A model generated the notes under the pieces. The model saw only the letters and a program-made list of their open reading frames with translations, ran no database searches and had not been told where the DNA came from. From assembly GCA_963828855.1 (NCBI GenBank), contig CAWHGB010000002.1, forward strand, positions 806,001 through 870,000: 64,000 bases of DNA, in the 5' to 3' direction. The translations under genes were made by a program, and so were the position numbers. Positions 16,348 to 25,391 of this stretch are shown piece after piece (within the stretch, counting starts at the first letter, position 1; every line of letters starts with the position of its first letter). The DNA comes from CAVVEQ01 sp963828855 (GTDB lineage Bacteria > Chloroflexota > Anaerolineae > Anaerolineales > Anaerolineaceae).

Positions 16348-16356
16348 ATTATAGCA
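16348..16356 (-). promoter_or_regulatory. Extended -10 promoter of the histidine kinase gene
   Basis: TGCTATAAT on the minus strand (TATAAT at 16348-16353), 25 bases upstream of the kinase start codon. No clear -35 box. Confidence 0.5.
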
Positions 16357-16421
16357 TAGGCAGCTTTTTGAGGGATTTTATCCGCCGCTGCAGAAAATTC
16401 ATCCAAGGAGACACACCTGCA

Positions 16422-17514
16422 ATGGCTGAAAAGAAAAAAGTGCGCGTGGCGATCATCGGCGTGGGAAACTGCGCCTCCTCCCTCGTTCAGGGCGTTCAAT
16501 TCTATAAGAACGCAAAAGATACTGACCGCATCCCCGGTCTGATGCATGTCAACCTGGGCGGTTACCACATTCGCGATATCGAATTCACCGCCGCGATCGA
16601 TATGGTGGATACCAAAGTGGGCAAGGACCTTTCTGAAGCGATCTTTGCCTACCCCAACAACACCTTCAAATTCTGCGATGTCCCCAAGCTGGACGTGCCG
16701 GTTGTACGCGGTATGACCCACGACGGCCTGGGCAAGTATCTTTCCCAGATTCTCAAGAAAGCCCCCGGTCCCACCGCTGATATCGTCAAGATCCTGAAGG
16801 ATACCAAGACCGATGTGGTGGTCAACTACCTGCCGGTCGGCTCCGAGATGGCCACCAAGTGGTACGTGGAGCAGGTACTGGAAGCCGGCTGCGGCTTCGT
16901 CAACGCCATCCCGGTCTTCATCGCCAGCTCGGAATACTGGGGCAAGCGCTTCGAGGAACGCGGTCTGCCGATCATCGGCGATGATATCAAGAGCCAGGTG
17001 GGCGCCACCATCCTGCACCGCGTGCTGACCAGCCTGTTCGTCGATCGCGGCGTGCGCCTGGACCGCACCTACCAGCTCAATTTCGGCGGCAATACCGATT
17101 TCATGAACATGCTCGAACGCGAGCGCCTGGAATCCAAGAAGATCTCCAAGACCGGCGCGGTCACCAGCATGCTGCCCTATAAACTGCGATCCCGATAATG
17201 TACACGTCGGTCCCATCGATTATGTGCCCTGGCTGACCGACCGCAAGTGGTGCTACATCCGCATGGAAGGCACCACCTTTGGCGATGTGCCGCTCAACCT
17301 GGAAGCCAAGCTGGAAGTATGGGATTCCCCAACTCCGCCGGGGTGATCATCGACGCGGTGCGCTGCGCCAAGCTGGCCCTTGACCGCGGTCTGACGGGTC
17401 CATTGATCGCACCCGTCCTCTTACTTCATGAAAACCCCGCCCAAGCAGTTCAAGGATAGCATCTGCCGTGAGATGACCGAGGCGTATATCCAGGGCGAGG
17501 AAAAGAAAGAATAA
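16422..17514 (+). CDS. Inositol-3-phosphate synthase (myo-inositol-1-phosphate synthase), frameshifted
   Basis: About 363 residues from the ATG at 16422, with AAGGAG upstream. The NAD-binding start is VRVAIIGVGNCASSLVQGV; further family motifs are DVVVNYLPVGSEMATKWYVEQ, GLPIIGDDIKSQVGATILHR and LNFGGNTDFMNML. The frame breaks near 17190, 17325 and 17425; the joined C-terminus reads VGPIDYVPWLTDRKWCYIRMEG, then NSAGVIIDAVRCAKLALDRG, then FMKTPPKQFKDSICREMTEAY. It converts glucose-6-phosphate to inositol-phosphate, the entry to inositol lipids and compatible solutes. Followed by a strong terminator. Confidence 0.92.
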
Positions 17515-17540
17515 TCGGAAACTCCGTTTATTTACGCATG

Positions 17541-17574
17541 GCCGGGGAGGATTTCACTCCCCGGCTGTTTTTTT
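17541..17574 (+). terminator. Terminator after inositol-3-phosphate synthase
   Basis: GCCGGGGAG / CTCCCCGGC with a seven-base loop, followed by TGTTTTTTT, 26 bases after the stop codon. Confidence 0.85.
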
Positions 17575-17584
17575 CCCCTATTGC

Positions 17585-17965
17585 ATGATTCTTGCACCTA
17601 TTACCCTGATGAATGCCGCCAAGTGTCCCTTTTGCCGCATCATAAATGGCGAACTCTCCGCGGAGATCCTTTTCCGGGATGATTCGTTGATCTGCTTTCA
17701 GGATGCTCACCCGATCACCCCCATCCACATCCTGATCGTACCTCTCGAGCATATCGAATCCCTCAATGCCGCCACTTCTACCCACAAGGTACTGCTGGGT
17801 CACATGCAGCTCACAGCCCGCCAACTTGCCGCTGAAGCAGGATTGGCAGAAAGCGGTTACCGGCTGGTGATCAATTCTGGACCGGATGCTGGCCAATCCG
17901 TCTTTCACCTTCACCTGCACCTGATCGGGGGCAGGCACATGCCCTTCCGGTTTGAAACACGATGA
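17585..17965 (+). CDS. HIT family nucleotide hydrolase
   Basis: 126 residues (118 if the ATG at 17609 is used). CPFCRIINGELSAEILFRDD is the usual HIT N-terminus with a Cys pair, and the active-site histidine triad is QSVFHLHLHLIGG near the C-terminus. HIT proteins hydrolyse nucleotide phosphoramidates or dinucleoside polyphosphates; the exact substrate is unknown. Its TGA overlaps the ATG of the next gene (ATGA). Confidence 0.92.
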   Translation: MILAPITLMNAAKCPFCRIINGELSAEILFRDDSLICFQDAHPITPIHILIVPLEHIESLNAATSTHKVLLGHMQLTARQLAAEAGLAESGYRLVINSGPDAGQSVFHLHLHLIGGRHMPFRFETR

Positions 17966-19492
17966 GAACCTCGCGTGTCTCGCGTTTGGTCATGGTATCC
18001 ATGATTGGGTCGGTACTGGTGAGTGGTTGCCTTCACCTCCCAACGTCGCAGCCAGACGGGGAAGAACCCGTTGATCCGCTGTTAACTGGATACTTCCCCA
18101 ACGCCTGATCTTTCCGCCTACCGCCTGCCCACCCGCGTTCCAGGTGCGCCAGTTCTAAGCCCTTCGCCGGACGCAGAACGAATCCTGCCTTCCATTCGAA
18201 GCGACTACACCCAGCATATTGTGCAATACGGGGATACGCTCAATGCCATCGCGCTTTATTTTGGGGTGGATGTGAATTCACTCATCGCAGCCAACCAGCC
18301 CATTGATCCGGAAACACTCGAAGTCGGCCGTTTGCTTCAGATTCCCCCGCCGATTCCAGTGGAGGATGCCCCGGAGTTCAAGATCATCCCTGATTCAGAA
18401 CTGGTCTTCAGTCCCTCTGCCTTGGGGTTCGATATAGCTAGTTTCATTCAAGAACGAGGCGGTTACCTCGCTCGATACACCGAGGAGGTGGATTCGGCGG
18501 TGCTCACCGGCGCGCAGATCGTGGAACGCGTGAGCCGCGAGAATTCGGTCAACCCACGAATTTTACTGGCAATGCTCGATTACCAAAGCGGTTGGGTCTC
18601 TTCCCTTTCTCCAGCCGGTGAAACCCTGGAATTTCCCCTGCGTTATTTTCACCCCGTTTACAAGGGTCTCTACCAGCAGCTTTCTGTAGCAGCTAACGAA
18701 CTCAACCGTGGGTATTACCTCTGGTTACTCAACGGGATTTCCCACTGGGTGCTAGCAGATGGCAGCGCGGTGCGCGCCGTTCCGCGGATCAACGCTGGCA
18801 CCGCCGGCGTGCAGCAGGCGATGAGCCGCGTAGCCGGGCTGGATGCCTGGAATCGGGCGGTGAGCCCGGGAGGTATCGACCAGGCCTACTTCGATCTTTT
18901 CGGGATCCCCTTTGATTATTCCTTCGAACCTCTGCTTCCCGCCGGTCTTTTCCAGCCTGCCATGCAACTTCCCTTCGAACCCGGTAAAGTATGGTCTTTC
19001 ACCAGCGGTCCGCACGGCGGGTGGGGGGATGGCGCCGCCTGGGCGGCGTTGGATTTTGCCCCCCCAGGCGATGCCCTGGGTTGCGTGCCGAGCGATGAAT
19101 GGGTCACCGCCGTTGCTGACGGCTTGATCACTCACGCGCTGGATGGATTGGTGATCCAGGATCTGGATGGAGACAGTTACGAGCAGACTGGCTGGACGGT
19201 GATCTATATGCACGTCGAATCCCGTGATCGGATCGCCCAGGGGTCTATGGTGAAAGCGGGGGATCGAATTGGGCATCCATCCTGTGAGGGGGGGTTTTCG
19301 AATGGAACCCATGTCCATCTAGCCCGGCGTTATAATGGCGAGTGGATTTCAGCCGATGGCTCCCTGCCTTTCAACCTGGATGGATTTATCTCCAGTGGGA
19401 CAGGGGTTCAGTATGACGGTTACCTCGTAAAAGAAAATTTAAATGTGGAAGCCTGGGATGCGCGATTACCGGAAAACCAGATCCAGCGCTGA
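17962..19492 (+). CDS. LysM / LasA-type M23 metallopeptidase lipoprotein (copy 1), frameshifted
   Basis: About 509 residues after frame repair. The ATG at 17962 overlaps the HIT stop. A lipoprotein signal ends VSGC (Cys24). The frame breaks near 18095; the other frame continues TPTPDLSAYRLPTRVPG. A LysM domain follows (VQYGDTLNAIALYFGVDVNSLIAAN), then a long unassigned domain of about 190 residues (RENSVNPRILLAMLDYQSGWVS), then an M23 domain. Its zinc ligands fit LasA: His in SGPH, 12 residues, Asp in ALDFAPP, a middle His in IYMHVES and HxH in GTHVH. Probable peptidoglycan endopeptidase at the cell surface. Confidence 0.87.
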
Positions 19493-20987
19493 TCTGCTGG
19501 TATTGTTGATACCTTTGCTGGTTCTTTTTCTAAGCCAGCTGGCGTGTTCGCGCAGCTATTACAGCGCTTCTGACCTTACAGCTACGGTGGAAGCGGATCC
19601 GCTGCATGTCACCGCCACCCTACCCCCCACCCATACGCCTACAACTGCCCCTACCAACACCCTGCCCCCGCCCACCCCCACAACCGCGATCTTACCAGCG
19701 ACGATTACTCCGACGGCAATCCCGGCAACCGAAGAACCCGTTTTGGGTACCGGGACACCCGTGCCGCCTATCGTCTACTATACCCAATCCGGAGATACCC
19801 TGCCCTCCATTGCCTTCCGCTTCGGTGTGGATCCTGCGGTAATCACCTCCCCGCAGGTTTTCTCACCCACCGACCTGCTGCAACCCGGAACTCTGCTGGT
19901 CATCCCCAGCGTGTTAGAGGATACTGGCCCCGATGGGATTGCCATGCCAGATAGCGAGGTTGTGTTCTCTCCTTCCGCGCTGGATTTCGATACCAAATCC
20001 TTCGTGGAAAACGCAGGTGGGTATCTTACAAATTACCGCGAGTACCTGGTGACTGGCTGGCAGACCGGCGCGCAGATCATCGACCGCGTGGCGATCGAAA
20101 ATTCCATCAACCCGCGCCTGCTGCTGGCGATCCTCGAATACAAGAGTCATTGGGTCTATGGAACCCCCGACAGCCTGGCGAAGATCGATTACCCGATGGG
20201 GTATGTGGATTTCAATAAAAAAGGGCTCTACCAGCAGCTTTCCTGGGCTGTCTCACAGTTATCGGTTGGATATTACGACTGGCGGGGAGGGTTCTTGAAC
20301 CAGGTCAACATGCAAAACGGCGAACAGGTTCGCATCTCCCCTGAGCTGAATGCCGGCACTGTTGCCCTGCAATACATGTTTTCCCGCATAAACGACGACC
20401 GCAGTCGTTGGGTGGAATCGCTATACGGCGAAAAAAGCCTGCCGGAGTTATACAAACGCATGTTCGGCGATCCCTGGGCAAGGGCGCAGACGGTGGAACC
20501 GCTTTACCCGCCCAACCTGGTCCAACCGCTGCTCGAGCTGCCCTTCCTGCCAGGCCGCACCTGGAGCTTCACTGGCGGGCCGCATTCTGCCTGGGGTCCG
20601 GATGGCGCCCGGGCAGCCCTCGATTTTGCCCCACCTGCGAGTATTTCCGGATGCGCGACCTCCGAGGATTGGGTTACGGCCGCGGCTCCCGGTCAGGTGG
20701 TCCGTTCGGAAGGCGGCCAGGTGGTGGTGGATATGGATGGCGACGGACGGGAACAGACCGGCTGGGATATGCTCTACCTGCACATTTCCACCCGCGACCG
20801 CATCCCCCCGGGTTCGTTCGTCAACACCGGTGACCGGCTCGGGCATCCTTCCTGCGAGGGGGGAATCGTCACTGGCACCCACGTGCACATTGCGCGAAAA
20901 TACAATGGGGAGTGGATCCTCGCCGATGGTCCCCTGCCCTTCGACCTGAGCAGCTGGATCGCCCACGCTGGTTCGAAAGATCTATGA
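19458..20987 (+). CDS. LysM / LasA-type M23 metallopeptidase lipoprotein (copy 2)
   Basis: About 509 residues from MRDYRKTRSSADLLVLLIPL; its start overlaps the end of copy 1 by 35 bases. Lipobox LSQLAC, then a Thr/Pro-rich linker (about 40-95), LysM (YYTQSGDTLPSIAFRFGVDPAVI), the same central domain (IENSINPRLLLAILEYKSHWVYG) and an M23 domain with ligands GGPH-x12-D (ALDFAPPA), LYLHIST and GTHVH. Same architecture as its two neighbours, with intact frame. Likely trims or remodels peptidoglycan outside the membrane. Confidence 0.9.
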   Translation: MRDYRKTRSSADLLVLLIPLLVLFLSQLACSRSYYSASDLTATVEADPLHVTATLPPTHTPTTAPTNTLPPPTPTTAILPATITPTAIPATEEPVLGTGTPVPPIVYYTQSGDTLPSIAFRFGVDPAVITSPQVFSPTDLLQPGTLLVIPSVLEDTGPDGIAMPDSEVVFSPSALDFDTKSFVENAGGYLTNYREYLVTGWQTGAQIIDRVAIENSINPRLLLAILEYKSHWVYGTPDSLAKIDYPMGYVDFNKKGLYQQLSWAVSQLSVGYYDWRGGFLNQVNMQNGEQVRISPELNAGTVALQYMFSRINDDRSRWVESLYGEKSLPELYKRMFGDPWARAQTVEPLYPPNLVQPLLELPFLPGRTWSFTGGPHSAWGPDGARAALDFAPPASISGCATSEDWVTAAAPGQVVRSEGGQVVVDMDGDGREQTGWDMLYLHISTRDRIPPGSFVNTGDRLGHPSCEGGIVTGTHVHIARKYNGEWILADGPLPFDLSSWIAHAGSKDL

Positions 20988-21090
20988 GGGCACATTGACC
21001 CGTGCGAACCTCGTGGCTGTGGCTCGTCCAAACGGTTCTCACGATTCCCTTATCCATCACGATGAAGAAACCCCTTAAAATAATCCATAT

Positions 21091-22569
21091 ATGAGATCAT
21101 CACCGTTTAAGTTGCAGGCTTCCGCGTTATTGATCCTCCTCGCGGTGATCCTTTCCGCCTGCCAGCCTCAAAAGCCTGGTGCTCTGCTGCTCCAGCTCAC
21201 CCCCGGGACCCCCACGCCGGCTGCCTGGCTGCCCACCCCCATGCCCACTCGTCCGTTATATGAACCTGGCGAACTTGTTGATTACCTTGCTCAACCAGGC
21301 GATACCCTTCCCGCCCTGGCTGCCCATTTCAACACATCTGAAGCCGAGATCCGCGAAGCCAACCCAGTTCTGCCTGCGCGGGTCACGACGCTTCCAACGG
21401 GACTGCCACTAAAGATCCCGATCTATTACCAATCTCTCTGGGGTAGCCCTTTCCAGATCCTGCCGGATAACTTGTTCATTAATGGACCTTCCCAGGTGGA
21501 TTTTAATACTGCGGAGTTCATCAAACAGCACCCTGGCTGGCTAAAAAACCACCGCGAATATGCCGGGGATAAGTGGCGCAGCGGTGCGGAATTCGTGGAT
21601 TTTATCGCCACCGAATTCAGCATCAGCCCCCGTTTGCTTCTAGCGATCCTGGAATACCAGACTGGTGCTCTCACTGATCCAAACGGCCCACCGGAAGGGG
21701 ATTACACCCTTGGTTACGAGGAAATGTATCACAAAGGATTGAACAACCAACTTGTCTGGGCTGCCAATGCTCTCAATAACGGTTTTTACGGCTGGCGGGT
21801 AGGGAATCTTCGCCAATTCACCCGCTTTGATGGCACCCTGGAAGTACCTGATCCCTGGCAGAATGCTGCGACGGTGGCATTGCATTATTATTTCTCCCAG
21901 GTGTTGGATCACGATGCCTATCTGCGAGCGATCAGCAGCGAAGGTCTCCAAAAAACGTACACCGAGTTATTCAGCGATCCGTGGAAGGATTCCGCCAACG
22001 AGATCCCTGGAAGCCTTGAGCAGCCACCCCTTACCCTGCCCTTTTCTTCCGGAACATCCTGGACCTATACCGGCGGCCCGCACACTGGTTGGGGTACTGG
22101 TGATCCTCTCGCCGCCCTGGATTTTGCTCCTCCCAATGTAGTGAAAGGCTGCCAGGAATCCGCAGAATGGGCTACCGCGGTGGCGGATGGCGTGGTTGCC
22201 CGTTCAGAACCAGCCATCGTGGTGCTCGACCTTGATGGGGATGGTGACGAGCGCACAGGTTGGAATATCTTCTACCTTCACCTGGCCAGCTCTGATCAGC
22301 AATTTACCGGGGCAAAGCTAAAGACCGGGGACCCGGTGGGTAGACCTTCCTGCGAGGGGGGGGATGCCACCGGCTCGCATGTGCATATTGCGCGCAAATA
22401 CAATGGCGAGTGGATACCCGCGGGAGGCGCTCTGCCTTTCGCCCTGGAAAGTTGGATCGCCCGGAATGGCGCGGTTCCGTATGAGGGATTTTTACAAAAA
22501 CAAGAAAAAATCGTCACCGCCTGCGTCTGCTCGAATAAAGATTCCCAGATCACGGCAGGGGCGCATTGA
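21091..22569 (+). CDS. LysM / LasA-type M23 metallopeptidase lipoprotein (copy 3)
   Basis: 492 residues. Signal with lipobox LSACQ, a short Pro-rich linker, LysM (YLAQPGDTLPALAAHFNTSEAEI), the shared central domain (TEFSISPRLLLAILEYQTGAL) and an M23 domain with ligands GGPH-x12-D (ALDFAPPN), FYLHLAS and GSHVH. No ribosome binding site is visible upstream; TAAAAT lies eight bases before the ATG, so this too may be a leaderless start. The 3' end overlaps the TTG start of the next gene. Confidence 0.9.
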   Translation: MRSSPFKLQASALLILLAVILSACQPQKPGALLLQLTPGTPTPAAWLPTPMPTRPLYEPGELVDYLAQPGDTLPALAAHFNTSEAEIREANPVLPARVTTLPTGLPLKIPIYYQSLWGSPFQILPDNLFINGPSQVDFNTAEFIKQHPGWLKNHREYAGDKWRSGAEFVDFIATEFSISPRLLLAILEYQTGALTDPNGPPEGDYTLGYEEMYHKGLNNQLVWAANALNNGFYGWRVGNLRQFTRFDGTLEVPDPWQNAATVALHYYFSQVLDHDAYLRAISSEGLQKTYTELFSDPWKDSANEIPGSLEQPPLTLPFSSGTSWTYTGGPHTGWGTGDPLAALDFAPPNVVKGCQESAEWATAVADGVVARSEPAIVVLDLDGDGDERTGWNIFYLHLASSDQQFTGAKLKTGDPVGRPSCEGGDATGSHVHIARKYNGEWIPAGGALPFALESWIARNGAVPYEGFLQKQEKIVTACVCSNKDSQITAGAH

Positions 22570-23951
22570 CCAAATCCGAAAATAACTCCAACCCGAAAAA
22601 CCGCCCAGCCGGGATGGCCGCGTTCGTCCTGATCTGGTTCGGCCAGGTCATCTCGCTTATGGGCAGTGCCATGAGTGGTTTTGCCATTACGATCTGGGCA
22701 TGGCAGCAATATAACTCCGCCACTGTTCTGGCCATCGTCGGGGTCTGTACATGGGTTCCCGGGTTGATCTTTAGCCCTTTCGCCGGTGCGCTTGTGGACC
22801 GTTGGAACCGCAAGCTGGTGATGATGCTTTCCGACCTTGTCTCCGGGTTGACCACGGTTGGGATCCTGATCGTGTACCTCAACGGTAATTTGGAGATCTG
22901 GCAATTATGTGTTGCTGGTGCCATCTCGGGCGTTTTCCAGGCCTTCCAATGGCCGGCGTATTCCGCCGCGATCTCCGTGATGATTCCCAAAAAACATTTC
23001 GCCCGCGCAAGCGGGATGATGTCGATGGCGGAATGGGGTTCGGGTATCCTCGCGCCAGTCCTGGCAGGAGCGCTCATCGTTCCAATCGGGTTGCAGGGGA
23101 TTCTTCTGATTGACATTTTCACATTCGTTTTCGCAGTTACTACCCTTTTTTTTATTTACATCCCCCCCACACCTGTCTCCACAGATGGCGAACAGGTACC
23201 TACGAACCTCTGGCAGGAAGCGCTTTTCGGGTTCAAATATATCTACCAAAAAACCAGCTTGTTCCTGCTTCAATTGCTCTTCGCAGCAGGCAACCTGATG
23301 GCAAGCTGGGGTGCTATCCTGATCGCGCCGCTGATCCTCTCAAAGACAAATAACAATGCGACCACCTTCGGGTTGGTGGAATCGGCTGGCGCGTTAGGCG
23401 GGATCATTGGCAGCAGCGTGATCACCGCCTGGGGAGGACCCAAAAAGAAGATCGTCGGTGTCCTGGTCGGCTGGGCTTTATGCGGATTTATGGGTTATTT
23501 CATCATCGGGATCGGGAAAACCCTGCCGTACTGGTTGATCGGATCCTTCTTTGGCTCATTTTTCGGACCGGTCATCAACAGTTCCAACCAGGCCATCTGG
23601 CAATCCAAGGTTCCCCCGGATATCCAGGGCAAGGTATTTTCCGTGCGCCGGATGATCGCCCAGATGACCGGTCCGGTTGGGGTTATGCTCGCCGGACCAC
23701 TGGCGGACCGCGTTTTTGAACCCGCCATGCAGACAACGTCCACCCTTTCCAATGTGTTTGGACCATATTTTGGGGATACTGCCGGTTCTGGAATCGCGTT
23801 GATGATCGCCCTTTCCGGCTTGATTATTGGGTTGGTGGGCATCTCCGGCTTCTTTATCGACCGCGTCTACCGGGTGGAGACCTTGCTGCCTGATTTTGAT
23901 GAAGTAAATAAAAAAGACCCTGCCGGCGAAGCACTCGTAGCAGGGTCATAA
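22566..23951 (+). CDS. MFS efflux-type transporter
   Basis: 461 residues from a TTG that overlaps the TGA of M23 copy 3. About 12 transmembrane helices. The N-terminal motif FVLIWFGQVISLMGSAMSGFAITIW and GALVDRWNRKLVMMLSDLVSG are typical of the MFS group that includes macrolide exporters. The substrate cannot be assigned. The last 35 bases contain a hairpin that serves as terminator for the opposite-strand gene. Frame intact. Confidence 0.88.
   Translation: MTKSENNSNPKNRPAGMAAFVLIWFGQVISLMGSAMSGFAITIWAWQQYNSATVLAIVGVCTWVPGLIFSPFAGALVDRWNRKLVMMLSDLVSGLTTVGILIVYLNGNLEIWQLCVAGAISGVFQAFQWPAYSAAISVMIPKKHFARASGMMSMAEWGSGILAPVLAGALIVPIGLQGILLIDIFTFVFAVTTLFFIYIPPTPVSTDGEQVPTNLWQEALFGFKYIYQKTSLFLLQLLFAAGNLMASWGAILIAPLILSKTNNNATTFGLVESAGALGGIIGSSVITAWGGPKKKIVGVLVGWALCGFMGYFIIGIGKTLPYWLIGSFFGSFFGPVINSSNQAIWQSKVPPDIQGKVFSVRRMIAQMTGPVGVMLAGPLADRVFEPAMQTTSTLSNVFGPYFGDTAGSGIALMIALSGLIIGLVGISGFFIDRVYRVETLLPDFDEVNKKDPAGEALVAGS
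23913..23949 (-). terminator. Terminator of the minus-strand train, inside the MFS 3' coding end
   Basis: GACCCTGC / GCAGGGTC with a long loop, followed on the minus strand by TTTTTTATTT. It overlaps the last codons of both convergent genes. Confidence 0.7.
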
Positions 23952-24380
23952 CATTCCGTTGTTTAACCTTCGAGTGATGGTTATCCTGCTTTGAATGGGT
24001 ACAGCCTGGCGCAGCATGGCCATGGCGGAGCAATAGCGTGTTTCCGAAAGGTTGACCGCTTTCTCGACCGCTGCGCGGTCAATATCCTTACCTGTAACAA
24101 TATACTCGAGCTCGATAGCGGTGAAAACTTTGGGATGTTCCGCTGCCCGGTCGGCATGCACTTTTACCTCGAAGTTCGTCACCTCCTGCTTCATCTTTTG
24201 CAGAATAGAGATCACATCCATCGCTGTGCAGCCTCCCAGGCCAATCGCCAGCAATTCCAATGGCTTGGTACCCCTGCTCTCACCCTCAGATGATGAAAAA
24301 CTATCCAGTGGAATAATAAATCCGGAATCCGAAGTGCCATCAAAAGCAAGACCGTTCTTCCAGGTGACTTTGGCATCCAT
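23946..24380 (-). CDS. OsmC family peroxidase
   Basis: 144 residues with AGGAGGAG upstream of the ATG. The two reactive cysteines of the OsmC/Ohr fold are visible: LAIGLGGCTAMDV (about 50) and SETRYCSAMAMLRQ (about 118). Such proteins reduce organic hydroperoxides, using a dithiol partner for recycling. It starts 14 bases after the stop of the disulfide oxidoreductase gene, so the two are almost surely co-transcribed and that protein is a plausible electron donor (inference). Confidence 0.9.
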   Translation of the reverse strand: MDAKVTWKNGLAFDGTSDSGFIIPLDSFSSSEGESRGTKPLELLAIGLGGCTAMDVISILQKMKQEVTNFEVKVHADRAAEHPKVFTAIELEYIVTGKDIDRAAVEKAVNLSETRYCSAMAMLRQAVPIQSRITITRRLNNGML

Positions 24381-24394
24381 ATTGAGTTCTCCTC

Positions 24395-25066
24395 CTACGC
24401 GATTATTTTCAAGGCTTTCTGGATCTCAGCCACCAGCATCTCCTCCGGGGCGGCGCCAATCATATTGCCTGCACCCAGGTTGATCACGGTGTGCGGCACC
24501 CCGGAAACCCTGTATTTATCGGAAAGCTCCGGAAATTCGGTCGCCTCGATTGCATCCGATGTGACCATTGTGCTGGCCAACGCCATTCGATGAGCAAGCA
24601 CCACGGCTTGCGGGCAATATGGTCAGGTGGGGGTGGTGAAGATTTCCAGGTGAACAGGCGCTTTCAAGGAATCCAGGAAAGCCTGGGTTTCCTGGCTGAT
24701 CCCGGGTTCCTGCCTGGAGATTGAGATGATGCTGTGGATCAATGCAGAAAATTCATGCCCCGCCGGAATTCCGGAAAACCGGATGCCGTGATCGATCGTT
24801 TTTCCATCAACTTCTGCCAGGACGGCAATCGCCGGAGTTCGGTCTATGTGGTATTGCTTCGCCAGCTCAACTTCCGATTCGATATCCACGGAACGGTAAT
24901 TTAGCTTTTCAGAAAGCCCACAGACTTCTTCCAACAATTCGCGGGTATCTTCGCAGTATTCGCAATCCTTTTTTGTGGTGAAGACAAGAATCTCCACCGG
25001 GTTCACCAGGTTGGAGAATACCTCCTGGATCTGAGTTGTTATGTTTTCATCGAGGAAATTACCCAT
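24395..25066 (-). CDS. Glutaredoxin-like protein disulfide oxidoreductase, candidate selenoprotein (UGA at Sec)
   Basis: 223 residues if UGA at 24623-24625 is read as selenocysteine. Two thioredoxin-fold domains: the first with VFTTKKDCEYCEDT (CxxC, about 35-38), the second with IFTTPT-U-PYCPQAVV, where relatives have Cys-Pro-Tyr-Cys. The frame is continuous on both sides and the domain ends properly with YRVSGVPHTVINLGA, the cis-Pro loop. So the UGA is not an indel but sits exactly on the catalytic Cys. A hairpin follows at SECIS distance and selA is encoded upstream on the same strand. Expected role: reduction of disulfides in the cytoplasm, perhaps of OsmC. A single-base error (TGC/TGT to TGA) is the main alternative. 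Confidence 0.85.
24594..24625 (-). promoter_or_regulatory. UGA codon and candidate bacterial SECIS hairpin
   Basis: After the UGA (24623-24625) come 11 bases, then the stem GCAAGC (24606-24611), loop CGUGGU (24600-24605) and GCUUGC (24594-24599). The apical loop starts 17 bases after UGA and has a G in its first two positions plus GGU, all within the published rules for bacterial SECIS elements. Confidence 0.7.
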
Positions 25067-25134
25067 ATTTTATTGATCCTTTTTCTGAATTATCCATGTT
25101 TAGATGCCACGGGGATGAAAAAGTTACCTGGATT

Positions 25135-25386
25135 TTAGTGTCCAGTAAAATCTCCCAGCTCCAGGCGCTTGAAAAGCTTCTCCCGGGCAGCTTCGGGCAT
25201 CTCCATACGGGATTCTTCAAGGTGATATAGTTCAATCGTTTTTTTGGTGGTATCCACCACGATCCGGCAATTTTTACATTCATTCAGGTGGGCTTCAAGT
25301 TCTGAGCAAAGTTCAGGGCTGATCACCCCATCGATCAGGTTGGAAATTTCGCTCAATAGTTTTTGGCATTCAAGTGTCTGACCCAT
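25135..25386 (-). CDS. Zinc-binding anti-sigma factor, thiol-sensor (RsrA-like) type
   Basis: 83 residues, soluble, no membrane helix. It carries Cys7, His33, Cys37 and Cys40 in HLNECKNC, i.e. the ZAS motif Hx3Cx2C with an upstream Cys 26 residues before the His. That spacing is the same as Cys11-His37-Cys41-Cys44 in Streptomyces RsrA, where oxidation releases zinc and frees the sigma factor. It lies five bases after the sigma gene and directly upstream of the disulfide oxidoreductase. Redox sensing is inference from spacing and context. Confidence 0.85.
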   Translation of the reverse strand: MGQTLECQKLLSEISNLIDGVISPELCSELEAHLNECKNCRIVVDTTKKTIELYHLEESRMEMPEAAREKLFKRLELGDFTGH

Positions 25387-25391
25387 CTTTT

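Noticed and set aside
16323..17216. The histidine kinase frame stays open to 17216, suggesting a 773-residue protein
   Set aside because: The extra N-terminal part is exactly antisense to inositol-3-phosphate synthase, shows no domain, and kinase similarity starts at 16322 behind its own promoter.
18090..18115. In-frame TGA in M23 copy 1 considered as a second selenocysteine
   Set aside because: No thiol active site there; the continuation TPTPDLSAYRLP lies in another frame, so this is an indel in a low-complexity linker.
19010..22140. M23 domains thought inactive because the usual HxxxD is missing (AALDFA)
   Set aside because: A His 13 residues before the Asp (GGPH) gives the LasA-type H-x12-D ligand pair; HxH and the middle His are also present in all three.
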